Assembly: GCA_037145635.1 (NCBI GenBank)
Contig: JBBCXB010000002.1
Location: forward strand, 62,001-126,000
DNA length: 64,000 nucleotides
Reading direction: 5' to 3'
Origin: JAATFS01 sp037145635
Lineage (GTDB): Bacteria; Pseudomonadota; Gammaproteobacteria; Xanthomonadales; Xanthomonadaceae
Shown: one piece after another, positions 17,513 to 25,282 of the stretch
How positions within the stretch are numbered: position 1 is the stretch's first letter
Layout of the letters: each line of letters starts with the position of its first letter
Notes under the pieces: generated by a model
What the model was told of the DNA's origin: nothing
Seen by the model: only the letters and a program-made list of their open reading frames with translations
Database searches by the model: none
Position numbers and translations under genes: made by a program

Positions 17513-18823
17513 CTAGTCAAAAGTACGAGCGGGGGCCGCGTCAACAGAACATGCCGCTAATGCTGCCTCCACCGAAGCCGAAAACACCCAGGCGGTATGG
17601 CGACAGCGCTTGGCATTGGGGTCGTAGCCACCGACGTAAAGCATTCCCGGCTGGAAGGGAGAAAGGACAATACTGCGAGCTGCAAAGAGCCTGGGCATCG
17701 GGTCAAGACTGCGAGACTCAATCCGACCAAGCTCATAACGCGAGCCGCCGGGGTGGCGTATCAGGTACCACGCGTCCTGCACCCAGTCATCGGTCGGGTG
17801 GGTACCGAATTGTTCACTGTAGGTGGCACCTACCCCCGCAATCAGCAACCCTTCCCCGGTACTGGGATCGACCACCGAAGTAAAGTCGTCGTACGCCACG
17901 ATTCCGTAAGCCGGACGGCTGCCCCAGCAGACACGCAGGAAGTCGAGCACGTCCAGCTCAATTGTTTCGCGGAAATTATCCTGTGGATCGATACGCAGCA
18001 CCCTGCAAAAATCTCCTTCCAGGGCGGCCAGCAACACCTGACCTACACCCGTACCACGAGGTACCACCGTCAATCCCCGCAGCCCGCTGCTGATGGCTAC
18101 CAACGGCACCCGCAAGGTATAGACCCTCTCCCACGCCGCTGTTTCTCCATCGATACGCCGATAGATATCTTGCTTGATACTGACGTAAAGTCGTCCTTCG
18201 CACTCCGCAAATCCCATGGGTCGCGCATGTGGCCGGCCTTCCATTTCCGGCGCGATATCCCAACGAATGTTTTGCGTCGTTTCGGAGTCGAGCACTCCAC
18301 TGAAGATTCCTAGAGGGGACGCACCGGCAAATACGCGCTCTCTGCCAGTAACCTTGTCGCGATAGACAAAGAAGCTTCTGACGCTGGCTGCTCCATCACC
18401 GCGACCCAGACAACTTCGCGTCCATGAGCCTGTCTCGTCGTTGCGACAATCCACATAGACAAAACCTTGGCTGTCCGATGGGCCGGCAAGCAGTAACGGC
18501 GCCGGGTACTGTGTTCTGCGGCCATGAGAATCTTCCATCAACGTCACTGACGCCAATGTTGCACGCCAGTGGGCACGCGCATAGGCGACGTCCAGTTGCC
18601 AATCATCATCGGGGCCGTCCAGCACCGCGATCTGCGCGCCAGTGGCCGGATCCTCCGGACCATAGTCATTCCAGGTGTAGGAGAGCGACGAAAAGAGTCG
18701 CCCACGATGCGCCACTAGGTGCAAGACCTCGGTGCCGCCCAGCACATGGCCTCGGTCATCACAGGTACCCGCCTTAAAAACGCGCCGATAAGTCGCCGGC
18801 TGCAACGTGTCCGCTGATTGCAT
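17513..18823 (-). CDS. Uncharacterised protein with repeated beta-strand segments (propeller-like)
   Basis: A 436-residue protein I do not recognise. It lacks a signal peptide and membrane segments. It is rich in short hydrophobic strands separated by turns with G/D/N (L-L-L-A-G-P-S-D, R-V-F-A-G-A-S-P-L-G-I-F-S-G-V-L, G-L-L-I-A-G-V-G-A-T, M-L-Y-V-G-G-Y-D-P), a pattern suggesting a beta-propeller with several blades. It ends A-W-V-F-S-A-S-V-E. It starts 9 bases after the nucleotidyltransferase-like gene, so the two are almost certainly co-translated. A scaffold, lectin-like or catalytic role cannot be told apart. Function unknown. Confidence 0.7.
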   Translation of the reverse strand: MQSADTLQPATYRRVFKAGTCDDRGHVLGGTEVLHLVAHRGRLFSSLSYTWNDYGPEDPATGAQIAVLDGPDDDWQLDVAYARAHWRATLASVTLMEDSHGRRTQYPAPLLLAGPSDSQGFVYVDCRNDETGSWTRSCLGRGDGAASVRSFFVYRDKVTGRERVFAGASPLGIFSGVLDSETTQNIRWDIAPEMEGRPHARPMGFAECEGRLYVSIKQDIYRRIDGETAAWERVYTLRVPLVAISSGLRGLTVVPRGTGVGQVLLAALEGDFCRVLRIDPQDNFRETIELDVLDFLRVCWGSRPAYGIVAYDDFTSVVDPSTGEGLLIAGVGATYSEQFGTHPTDDWVQDAWYLIRHPGGSRYELGRIESRSLDPMPRLFAARSIVLSPFQPGMLYVGGYDPNAKRCRHTAWVFSASVEAALAACSVDAAPARTFD

Positions 18824-18832
18824 GACAACCTC

Positions 18833-19669
18833 TCAACCAAAAAAGGAATTCAGAACTTCGATGGACGCGGGTTGCCGGGCATGCTCATAGGCTAGGCACT
18901 TGAACATTGCCAAGGACCGCTGTTCCTGAAAATGGTTGGGGATCCATTGATGAATGCGCCGCCCCATACCCTGGACATCGCGATCGGAATAACACCTAAG
19001 ATACTCGACGACATTCTGCGTGGGATGGTAGCCCCTGGTCAGGAACTGCAAAATCCTGAAAGTCATACGAAATCCACTTTCCAATACACGCGGGTGGGAT
19101 ATCAGTCTGAGTCTTCTTTCCTGCAGATCTTTCATGCCACAACCAAGAGGATCAAGCATTTCGAAGCGCTGGCAGTCATAGTAAAATGCGTTTATTGAGA
19201 AATCCCGCGTGAGTGCGTCATCGCTCAGGTCGGCGCGTGCAGTGAAAACTGTTTCCCACATTCCACACTCCCGGATATCCTCGCAGCTGCGCAGTATATT
19301 GATGTCGAGGCCCGATGGCGCTTGGCCCCATCGAAACACGCCGTATCGGGAGTTACGCATGATTATCGGGTCGATGCCGGAATATTCTCCGCGCAGCAAC
19401 GTTTCCGCCTCTGCTACAGGGCGATCTATGGATAAATCGATGTCATTGCTCGTATTCCCAAGCAACCAGTCCCTCGGCGCGCCGCCGGTGACGAAGACAC
19501 GAATGCCGGCGCGCTGAAGTAATTCGATCACGTCGCACGCCCGCACGTGGTGGGAATCATCCAGATAAACAAGCTGCTCCAGCGCGCTTCTCACACGGCC
19601 AGGGTCTGGCACACCTCCCGCCAATCTTGCAACGCTGCGGTTCAGACATTGGCCATCCATCATATACAT
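18833..19669 (-). CDS. Head-domain-only protein of the class II CCA-adding/poly(A) polymerase family
   Basis: A 278-residue protein with the nucleotidyltransferase head and neck motifs of class II tRNA nucleotidyltransferases. It has G-G-A-P-R-D-W-L-L-G (62-71) followed by D-I-D (D76, D78, the metal-binding pair), a third acidic candidate in G-L-D-I-N-I-L, R-D-F-S-I-N-A-F-Y-Y-D (motif B), L-D-P-L-G-C-G-M-K-D-L and E-S-G-F-R-M-T-F-R-I-L-Q-F (neck). It stops where the body and tail that hold the tRNA would begin (E. coli enzyme 412 residues). All catalytic residues appear intact, so it may transfer a nucleotide to something other than a full tRNA. Co-transcribed with the unknown propeller-like gene. 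Substrate unknown. Confidence 0.78.
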   Translation of the reverse strand: MYMMDGQCLNRSVARLAGGVPDPGRVRSALEQLVYLDDSHHVRACDVIELLQRAGIRVFVTGGAPRDWLLGNTSNDIDLSIDRPVAEAETLLRGEYSGIDPIIMRNSRYGVFRWGQAPSGLDINILRSCEDIRECGMWETVFTARADLSDDALTRDFSINAFYYDCQRFEMLDPLGCGMKDLQERRLRLISHPRVLESGFRMTFRILQFLTRGYHPTQNVVEYLRCYSDRDVQGMGRRIHQWIPNHFQEQRSLAMFKCLAYEHARQPASIEVLNSFFG

Positions 19670-19833
19670 ATCCTTGTTGTTGGCCCGCCCGCCGTCGCGT
19701 GCCTTCCAAGACTGAACTCGAGAAGCCCTTTAGCGGACCAAAGGTCCCGCCGCAGAAGGTTGAAGCCGGACTCATAGCTCGGCCGCCATCTTCGGGAGTC
19801 ACGCCTGCAGCGCATTTGTTTCGAAGGAATAAC

Positions 19834-20496
19834 CTACTTATGGGGCATTATTCTTAGGTTGGAAATCAACCCATAGCCAATGCATAGCAGACCGACAGAT
19901 CCTCCCTCGTGAAAGCCAAGTTCCGTTATGGCCAACGACGGCTGCTCTACGCCGTTGACCCACGCACTCACTTTGCGCTGGCGAACGGCAAGCTTCACAT
20001 GAAACCAGGAATCCCCACTTGGGGCCGGAGCTAAGGAATTCTCGAACTGCCCTTTTTTCTCGGCACGAAGCTTCTCCCAAGGCCAATCCGGCTCCGATAC
20101 GTACTGGATGGCGTGTGATTGTTTCCGGGGATCGCTGGAACGGAAGTTGAACGGTCGAAGATAGACTGCATCGAAGATTTCTTCGCTTTGCACCCTGAAA
20201 GCTGCACCGACGAAGCTGCTTTGCGGGTCACTCTTGCCTTTGGCATCGAATTCGATGACGCCGTCCTTGAAGTCGTAATTCTCGATCCAAACTAGGTGTC
20301 TCCCGGGACCACTGCATTCGACGGCAGGGCGGCCATCCACGTCGGCTGGCCGGAATGCCCTGACGTCTCCTTTCCAACCCTTGCCGGATGGTATTGCACT
20401 CAGGTCGGGCGGGAGCGACTGAGAGTAGGCACAGCAAAGGCAGAACAGTAGCAGGAAGCCTGCGAAAAGACGTGGGCCAAGGAGCATTCTGGACAT
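19834..20496 (-). CDS. Secreted concanavalin/LamG-like protein
   Basis: A 220-residue protein with a signal peptide (hydrophobic core F-A-G-F-L-L-L-F-C-L-C-C, cleavage likely after A-Y-S). The mature part reads like the DUF1080/LamG jelly-roll group: W-I-E-N-Y-D-F-K-D-G-V-I-E-F-D-A-K-G, F-V-G-A-A-F-R-V, D-A-V-Y-L-R-P-F-N-F and W-F-H-V-K-L-A-V-R. Such domains bind or cleave glycans. GGAG placed 6 bases before the ATG at 20496 sets the start; two in-frame upstream ATGs (20544, 20517) are less likely. It sits inside the island with gaps of about 165 and 147 bases. No catalytic residues can be assigned. Confidence 0.72.
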   Translation of the reverse strand: MSRMLLGPRLFAGFLLLFCLCCAYSQSLPPDLSAIPSGKGWKGDVRAFRPADVDGRPAVECSGPGRHLVWIENYDFKDGVIEFDAKGKSDPQSSFVGAAFRVQSEEIFDAVYLRPFNFRSSDPRKQSHAIQYVSEPDWPWEKLRAEKKGQFENSLAPAPSGDSWFHVKLAVRQRKVSAWVNGVEQPSLAITELGFHEGGSVGLLCIGYGLISNLRIMPHK

Positions 20497-20643
20497 ACTC
20501 TTCTCCGGTATAGGCATATGATCTGAACGTCGGGTCAGCGACATGGATCAAGAATAGAGTTTTTCTGCAAAGAAATATCACTAATGCCGTTTGATTCACG
20601 CTTCACAAGCCTCACGCGGCGATCCATGCAGCGGACGAATGAA

Positions 20644-21306
20644 CTAGAGTGTCGCCTTGCGCATCGCCCAGTCGTTGGCCTTCTGGGTAACGCTCAGAAT
20701 CAAGGCTCTCTTCAGCACGCTATACTCCAGCCAACTTCCCCCACAGGATTCCAGGATTTCCCTCTTGGTCCTGACGTAGCGCTCAAGCTCGCTTGAATGG
20801 TAGCTCATGAAGTCCCTGAAGTTAACGACGTTGTAAAACCATTCACATGGACCATCGCACAGGTGGACGACATAAGCCGCCCCGCTCGCGCCGTCAATTC
20901 TCCATGACCAATTAAAATCCTCCGAGATAGGACTCTGACCATAAGGAATATAACCCAGCTCCTGGATTCTTCGCGAATACCAATCAGCGTCCCGGCCCTG
21001 TTTTCCCACTACGGCAATGTCGACGATCGCCTTGCTGGCCGCGCCGGGGATAGACGTACTGCCTATGTGCTGGATTTCCACGCAGCCGAGCGCATCAGTC
21101 AAGCGAGAGCACTCTTCAGCAAAAACTCCCGGCCAGCCCGGATTATATGGCACTACCTCCAACGCTATATCCGGCACCCTCAGTTGCGACCAACGCAATA
21201 CTAGTTCGGCCACGCTTTCGCCACCCAGATCCTGATGGCCAAAGCGCTTCGAAACTCGCCTTATCAGCTTAACAACATGCATTGTCTCCGCCGAAGGCAT
21301 AACCAT
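20644..21306 (-). CDS. GrpB-family protein (nucleotidyltransferase superfamily)
   Basis: A 220-residue protein with the GrpB/UPF0157 hallmark: V-V-P-Y-N-P-G-W-P-G-V-F-A-E-E, then I-Q-H-I-G-S-T-S-I-P-G-A-A-S-K-A-I-V-D-I, and downstream H-L-C-D-G and F-R-D-F-M. The family has a nucleotidyltransferase fold and is sometimes fused to dephospho-CoA kinase, but its biochemical role is not settled. AGGAGG overlaps the stop codon of the upstream sulfotransferase gene, 8 bases before the ATG at 21306, so translation is coupled. It is the second nucleotidyltransferase-fold protein in this island. Confidence 0.85.
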   Translation of the reverse strand: MVMPSAETMHVVKLIRRVSKRFGHQDLGGESVAELVLRWSQLRVPDIALEVVPYNPGWPGVFAEECSRLTDALGCVEIQHIGSTSIPGAASKAIVDIAVVGKQGRDADWYSRRIQELGYIPYGQSPISEDFNWSWRIDGASGAAYVVHLCDGPCEWFYNVVNFRDFMSYHSSELERYVRTKREILESCGGSWLEYSVLKRALILSVTQKANDWAMRKATL

Positions 21307-21318
21307 GCACATCTCCTC

Positions 21319-22203
21319 CTAAGGTCGGCACCAGTCGGCAAGGTCCCTGCCGACAATTTCGCTCAATTTCCGCACATCCGGAAGGATACATTCCTTCAAT
21401 CTCATAATGGCTGTACTGGGCATACTTTTTTTGTACACTCCCATATGGTCGTGTTCGAATTTTATTTTGCTACGAAGCGCAGGTCCTACCGCACGCATCT
21501 GGCGCAAGACAATAGGCCGGATGAGCGCAGCAGATTTACGGGAATCATGAATGACCGACCGCTCCGGCACGCCAAGAAAGTTGAATACTTTTGAGATTTC
21601 AAGTTCCATATTGGCGACAAGATCGTCATAAATCATGATATGAACCGCCCCTCTACCAAAAGCATCGACGAACCGTCTCACCTGATCTGCGTAACTAAAT
21701 ACCTCAAGATATTGCAGGCCTTCGGCGAAATAGCAGCGCGGAGGAAGACCCAGGCCCAATTTCCGGCGTTCCGCCATCGAAAGCGAGAGTTCCAGCGTTT
21801 CCGCATCCTCGTTCCCGGTGCGAAGATACAACGCGTGCAAAGACTGCATGGCATCGATCGGATTTCTCAATACGATGAGAATTTTCGCGCCTGGCGAAAA
21901 CTCCTTGATCTCGTAGGCGGCGGTTCTGGACATGAGGTAGAAAACCGATCCCTCGCCGATCAAGTTGTACTCCGCCGCGCCCCTGAACAGCTCCATATAT
22001 TCCGAAAGCCCTTCGACGGCAAGGGGCTGCTTGGACAGATCGGATCCGAAATATATCGGCTCCTTCAATAACGACAGAAATATCCCGGGATGTTGCTTTA
22101 AGCAAGAGTAGATCGACGTCGTCGCAGCCCTGGGCGCACCGACCAGAAACAGGTTCGGAATTGGACCGGTCTGTAACGCATCTCCTCCCCGCAGGTTCAC
22201 CAT
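21319..22203 (-). CDS. PAPS-dependent sulfotransferase-like protein 1
   Basis: A 294-residue cytosolic sulfotransferase-fold protein. The 5'-phosphosulfate loop is V-G-A-P-R-A-A-T-T-S (21-30), followed by the family's H-P-G-I-F-L-S-L-L-K-E-P-I-Y-F. The 3'-phosphate motif is I-L-I-V-L-R-N-P-I-D-A-M-Q-S near residues 110-123. The loop differs from the common K/R-x-G-T-T by an Ala in place of the Gly. It would transfer sulfate from PAPS to a hydroxyl or amine of a small molecule. Its ATG overlaps the end of the SDR gene by 7 bases. No PAPS-synthesis genes are present, so the donor must come from general metabolism. Confidence 0.85.
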   Translation of the reverse strand: MVNLRGGDALQTGPIPNLFLVGAPRAATTSIYSCLKQHPGIFLSLLKEPIYFGSDLSKQPLAVEGLSEYMELFRGAAEYNLIGEGSVFYLMSRTAAYEIKEFSPGAKILIVLRNPIDAMQSLHALYLRTGNEDAETLELSLSMAERRKLGLGLPPRCYFAEGLQYLEVFSYADQVRRFVDAFGRGAVHIMIYDDLVANMELEISKVFNFLGVPERSVIHDSRKSAALIRPIVLRQMRAVGPALRSKIKFEHDHMGVYKKSMPSTAIMRLKECILPDVRKLSEIVGRDLADWCRP

Positions 22204-22895
22204 GGAAACACTTCTCTGTCTTTGAAGAAAGCGCCGCTAGCGCCACCATCCGGGAGAGAGCAGAGCCACACAATACTGTCCGCCCCCTGTTCTACGGAGC
22301 GCTCGGCCTGCACTCCCCCCATGCGAGTACGTACCCAGCCCGGCGTCACCGCGTTGACAAGGATGTTGGTTCCCATCAACTCCTCCGCCAGGGACTTCGT
22401 CATAACGTTCAACGCGGTCTTCGACATCCTGTAGGCAAGCCTTCCCTTTCCGATTTTGGAGAAAGACCCCAGTCCGCTGGAGACATTGACTATGCGACCA
22501 TAACCATGCTTCTTCATTAATGGCACGACCGACTGGATCAGGAAAAGCGGGCCGCATACGTTGGTGATGAAAGTTTTCCTTACCACATCCAGATCGACAT
22601 CTAGGCCTGCAACGTTAAAATCTAGCGCGATGGCAGCATTGTTTACCAACACATCCAAGCGACCGAACTTACTCTCGATATACGAAGAGACCTTGGCAAT
22701 ATCGGCCGGCATATCCATGTCCAACTCCATACACTCGACCACCTGACCGTTGCTACGTAACTCCTGCGCGATCAGATCCCCCTTCCTAAAATTTCTCGCC
22801 CCCAATACGACACGCATTCCGCTGTTCGCCAGCTGTTTGACCACCTCTAGGCCAATTCCACGGCTGGCGCCGGTCACCAGGGCCACTTTATTCAC
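22197..22895 (-). CDS. Short-chain dehydrogenase/reductase
   Basis: A 232-residue classical SDR with a Rossmann fold. Cofactor motif T-G-A-S-R-G-I-G (8-15), N-N-A-A near residue 88, catalytic Ser in I-V-N-V-S-S-G-L, Y-x-x-x-K as Y-R-M-S-K and P-G-W-V-R-T near 185. The Arg after the glycine motif and A-R-N-F-R suggest NADP(H). It would oxidise or reduce a hydroxyl/keto group on the pathway intermediate. Three bases separate it from the preceding sulfotransferase gene, and it overlaps the following one. Substrate not predictable. Confidence 0.9.
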   Translation of the reverse strand: MNKVALVTGASRGIGLEVVKQLANSGMRVVLGARNFRKGDLIAQELRSNGQVVECMELDMDMPADIAKVSSYIESKFGRLDVLVNNAAIALDFNVAGLDVDLDVVRKTFITNVCGPLFLIQSVVPLMKKHGYGRIVNVSSGLGSFSKIGKGRLAYRMSKTALNVMTKSLAEELMGTNILVNAVTPGWVRTRMGGVQAERSVEQGADSIVWLCSLPDGGASGAFFKDREVFPW

Positions 22896-22898
22896 AGG

Positions 22899-23660
22899 TC
22901 ACCCCCAATCGTCGTATTGAGGGAACAACGAGAACAAAAGCCTTTCCCTGCGCCTTATGAATTTCCTAATATCTTCGCTATAATAATTTCTCCAGTCATC
23001 GTCTTCCTTCCTGCCGCCGTATTCCGGATATATACGCGCTGCCGTGAGTATCGTAGCCAGTTCAGTTGCATCTACGCCTATCTCGAGCAGGAAGTCATGC
23101 AATCCTTGATTGAGATTCTCTGCATAGAGATAGTTGATCCCGCCAAAGAGATCGCGATCGATCTCCAAGTCGTCAATATATTTATCGTCTATCTTCGAGA
23201 AGACTTCTCTCGGGCGTTTGCAATACAGCCGCACGAACTGCTCGGTATGCCATCCCAATCGATCTTCCCCCGCAAAGTTCGTATTCTGGAAGCCGTTACT
23301 CCGCCCCTGATGATTCGCTGTAAAAAGCTCGTTTGCCATCAGCACGAAGTCCCCAAAACTGATGTCCGGAAAATTCGGGAAAAGCGCCTGCATGGCTGAT
23401 GCCCCGCAATAGGCTTCCGGGTATCTGCGCCACCAGCCGAAAGCGTACTGGGAGACATACCTTTCATAAGGATTCCGGATCGTCGTCAGTACACGCGTCG
23501 GCAGCCAGTCTTGGGGGATCTCCGCACAGCCTGCATGTTTCTTCTCGTTCAAGAATACTTTATTCTTGTCCCCGCCATAGATGTCCTCGAGCAGTTTCGT
23601 TACGAATGTCCCGCCCGTTTTTGGTTGGTGTATATATATAAAATCATCTGTAAGAATCAT
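22899..23660 (-). CDS. Sulfotransferase family protein 2
   Basis: A 253-residue protein of the sulfotransferase family 2 type. The PAPS loop near the N-terminus is I-Y-I-H-Q-P-K-T-G-G-T-F-V-T-K-L-L (8-24), with Lys and the G-G-T intact, and the 3'-phosphate motif is T-T-I-R-N-P-Y-E-R-Y-V-S-Q-Y near residues 59-72. It is unrelated at sequence level to the other sulfotransferase in the operon, which suggests two different sulfation sites or an alternative ligand for one of them. Its start overlaps the radical SAM gene by 17 bases, implying tight co-translation. Confidence 0.85.
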   Translation of the reverse strand: MILTDDFIYIHQPKTGGTFVTKLLEDIYGGDKNKVFLNEKKHAGCAEIPQDWLPTRVLTTIRNPYERYVSQYAFGWWRRYPEAYCGASAMQALFPNFPDISFGDFVLMANELFTANHQGRSNGFQNTNFAGEDRLGWHTEQFVRLYCKRPREVFSKIDDKYIDDLEIDRDLFGGINYLYAENLNQGLHDFLLEIGVDATELATILTAARIYPEYGGRKEDDDWRNYYSEDIRKFIRRRERLLFSLFPQYDDWG

Positions 23661-24987
23661 AACGATCGCCTACAACCACTGCTGATTTTTCCGCCGATCT
23701 ACGCAATTCAGCCCCACTCTCAATTTCCGAAGCGAGGGTCGAACCGGCGAAATCTCCGTACAACATCCCCTTTTTAGTTAGAGATATTTCTTCATCATTG
23801 ACGGTCACAAAACCATCGTTACTAAGCCGGGCAAGACTGTTTCCACACAGCTCAGCTATGTCAAAACCGAATTTTCGAGCGAACTCACGCCTCTTCAACT
23901 TGATAAGCTTAAGGCCCAACACCACATGCCGGGCCATCAGGTTCCTATGGTTCAAGCGATAACCTCGCTCGATCGGCAGATTTCCCGAATTCAGGGAAGA
24001 CACGTATTTATTTGTGTCGCTGGCATTTTGGATTGAATAATCCCCCATCGATCCGAAAGCAGAAACGCCGAAGCCATACATATCCTGCCCCCGCCACCTA
24101 TTTGCCGTGTGACGTTGAGCGGCGCTCGCGTCCTTGACGAAGGTAAAGAAGTTCGACGGGTTATAGCCGCTACTCAATATCCGCTCCATGGCGTAGGCGG
24201 CATGCCTTATTTCTTCGTCATCGGAGGGAACCAGCAATATGCTGTTCTTGATTCCGGCATAGTACGCTGTATTTGCATATATTTCCGTCTTGTATACCGT
24301 AAGCGAATCCACGTCTACATCGATAGCGCGGTCGACCGTGTATGCCCACGATTCGTCGGTATCCCCTGCCAGGCCACTCATCAAGTCGATATTTATCGAG
24401 CACCCGATTTCTTTGGCTATTTCGATTGCCTTGATCGCCTGCCGCTCGGTGTCGTGCCTTCCCGTCCGTAGGATGACATCATCTACAAACGATTGAATTC
24501 CCATGCTTAGGCGATTTACGCCTAGCGACCTGAGAATCGCAGCCTTGCTTTTCGTTAGCGTGACCGGCTCGCCTTCCATGGTAATTTCCGGACTCCGGAA
24601 TTTCAGGTTTTTATCGAGGCATTCCAGGATTTTTTCGAGATTGCGGCCGGATAGCAGGGTAGGAGTACCACCGCCGAAATAGACAGACACGGTGTCGCGT
24701 TCGTCCAGATGAAATTTATGAGTAGCCAGCTCCACCTCGCGACAAAGCGCGTCCACATAATCGTCTATTTCGTTCTTTCGATTATCCTTGAGCGTCGAGG
24801 TCTTGTAATGACAGTAAGCGCATCTCTGAATGCAGTACGGCGTGTGCACGTAGATATTTATCGGATCTTCTTGTGAAAAAGTATCGGCAAACCCTGTCCG
24901 CCAATATCGGTAGGGGGGATAATTCGTCACGAATCCCTTCCGGGTGGGCTCTACCAGAATACTATGGTCATCGACGACAGGAATCAT
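23644..24987 (-). CDS. HemN-like radical SAM enzyme
   Basis: A 447-residue radical SAM protein with N-I-Y-V-H-T-P-Y-C-I-Q-R-C-A-Y-C (44-59; Cys52, Cys56, Cys59 bind the 4Fe-4S cluster), Y-F-G-G-G-T-P-T-L-L near residue 103, G-V-N-R-L-S-M-G-I-Q-S-F near 155 and a HemN-type C-terminal domain. The fourth Cys of true HemN (CxxxCxxCxC) is replaced by Tyr61, so this is probably not coproporphyrinogen dehydrogenase. Relatives in biosynthetic clusters perform SAM-dependent methylation or cyclopropanation using two SAM molecules; others handle heme. Second in an operon with the ACP and ligase. It is the likely source of an unusual C-C bond in the product. Confidence 0.87.
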   Translation of the reverse strand: MIPVVDDHSILVEPTRKGFVTNYPPYRYWRTGFADTFSQEDPINIYVHTPYCIQRCAYCHYKTSTLKDNRKNEIDDYVDALCREVELATHKFHLDERDTVSVYFGGGTPTLLSGRNLEKILECLDKNLKFRSPEITMEGEPVTLTKSKAAILRSLGVNRLSMGIQSFVDDVILRTGRHDTERQAIKAIEIAKEIGCSINIDLMSGLAGDTDESWAYTVDRAIDVDVDSLTVYKTEIYANTAYYAGIKNSILLVPSDDEEIRHAAYAMERILSSGYNPSNFFTFVKDASAAQRHTANRWRGQDMYGFGVSAFGSMGDYSIQNASDTNKYVSSLNSGNLPIERGYRLNHRNLMARHVVLGLKLIKLKRREFARKFGFDIAELCGNSLARLSNDGFVTVNDEEISLTKKGMLYGDFAGSTLASEIESGAELRRSAEKSAVVVGDRYDSYR

Positions 24988-25005
24988 ATTGATACTCCAC
25001 GTGGG

Positions 25006-25281
25006 CTACTGATTGACCCTAGACTTTACCTCTACGTACCCCGAAAGCCTGTTCAAAGATGAAAATAGTTCCACGCCAAGGTCCTGGTCCGGGAACTCAA
25101 AATTGAACTCCCTTTCCAGCAACGATATGAATTCGTATAAAACAATCGAATCGACCGCCAGTTTCCCTTCCATCAGCGAAGCCTCATCAGGGATTTCCTC
25201 CAGACCAACTCCTATATCGAGCTGCCTGGCGATAATTTGCTTGATCCTCAACAGGACCGGTTCGCTCGAGGGCATACTCAC
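25006..25281 (-). CDS. Stand-alone acyl carrier protein
   Basis: A 91-residue carrier protein. The phosphopantetheine attachment site is Ser45 in A-V-D-S-I-V-L-Y-E-F, followed by L-E-R-E-F-N-F-E-F-P-D-Q-D-L and L-S-G-Y-V. This is the usual four-helix ACP length. It sits 1 base after the ligase stop and 18 bases before the radical SAM start. Together they suggest an acid is adenylated, loaded as a thioester on Ser45 and modified while bound. No phosphopantetheinyl transferase is in the window, so a chromosomal one must act on it. Confidence 0.9.
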   Translation of the reverse strand: MSMPSSEPVLLRIKQIIARQLDIGVGLEEIPDEASLMEGKLAVDSIVLYEFISLLEREFNFEFPDQDLGVELFSSLNRLSGYVEVKSRVNQ

Positions 25282-25282
25282 A

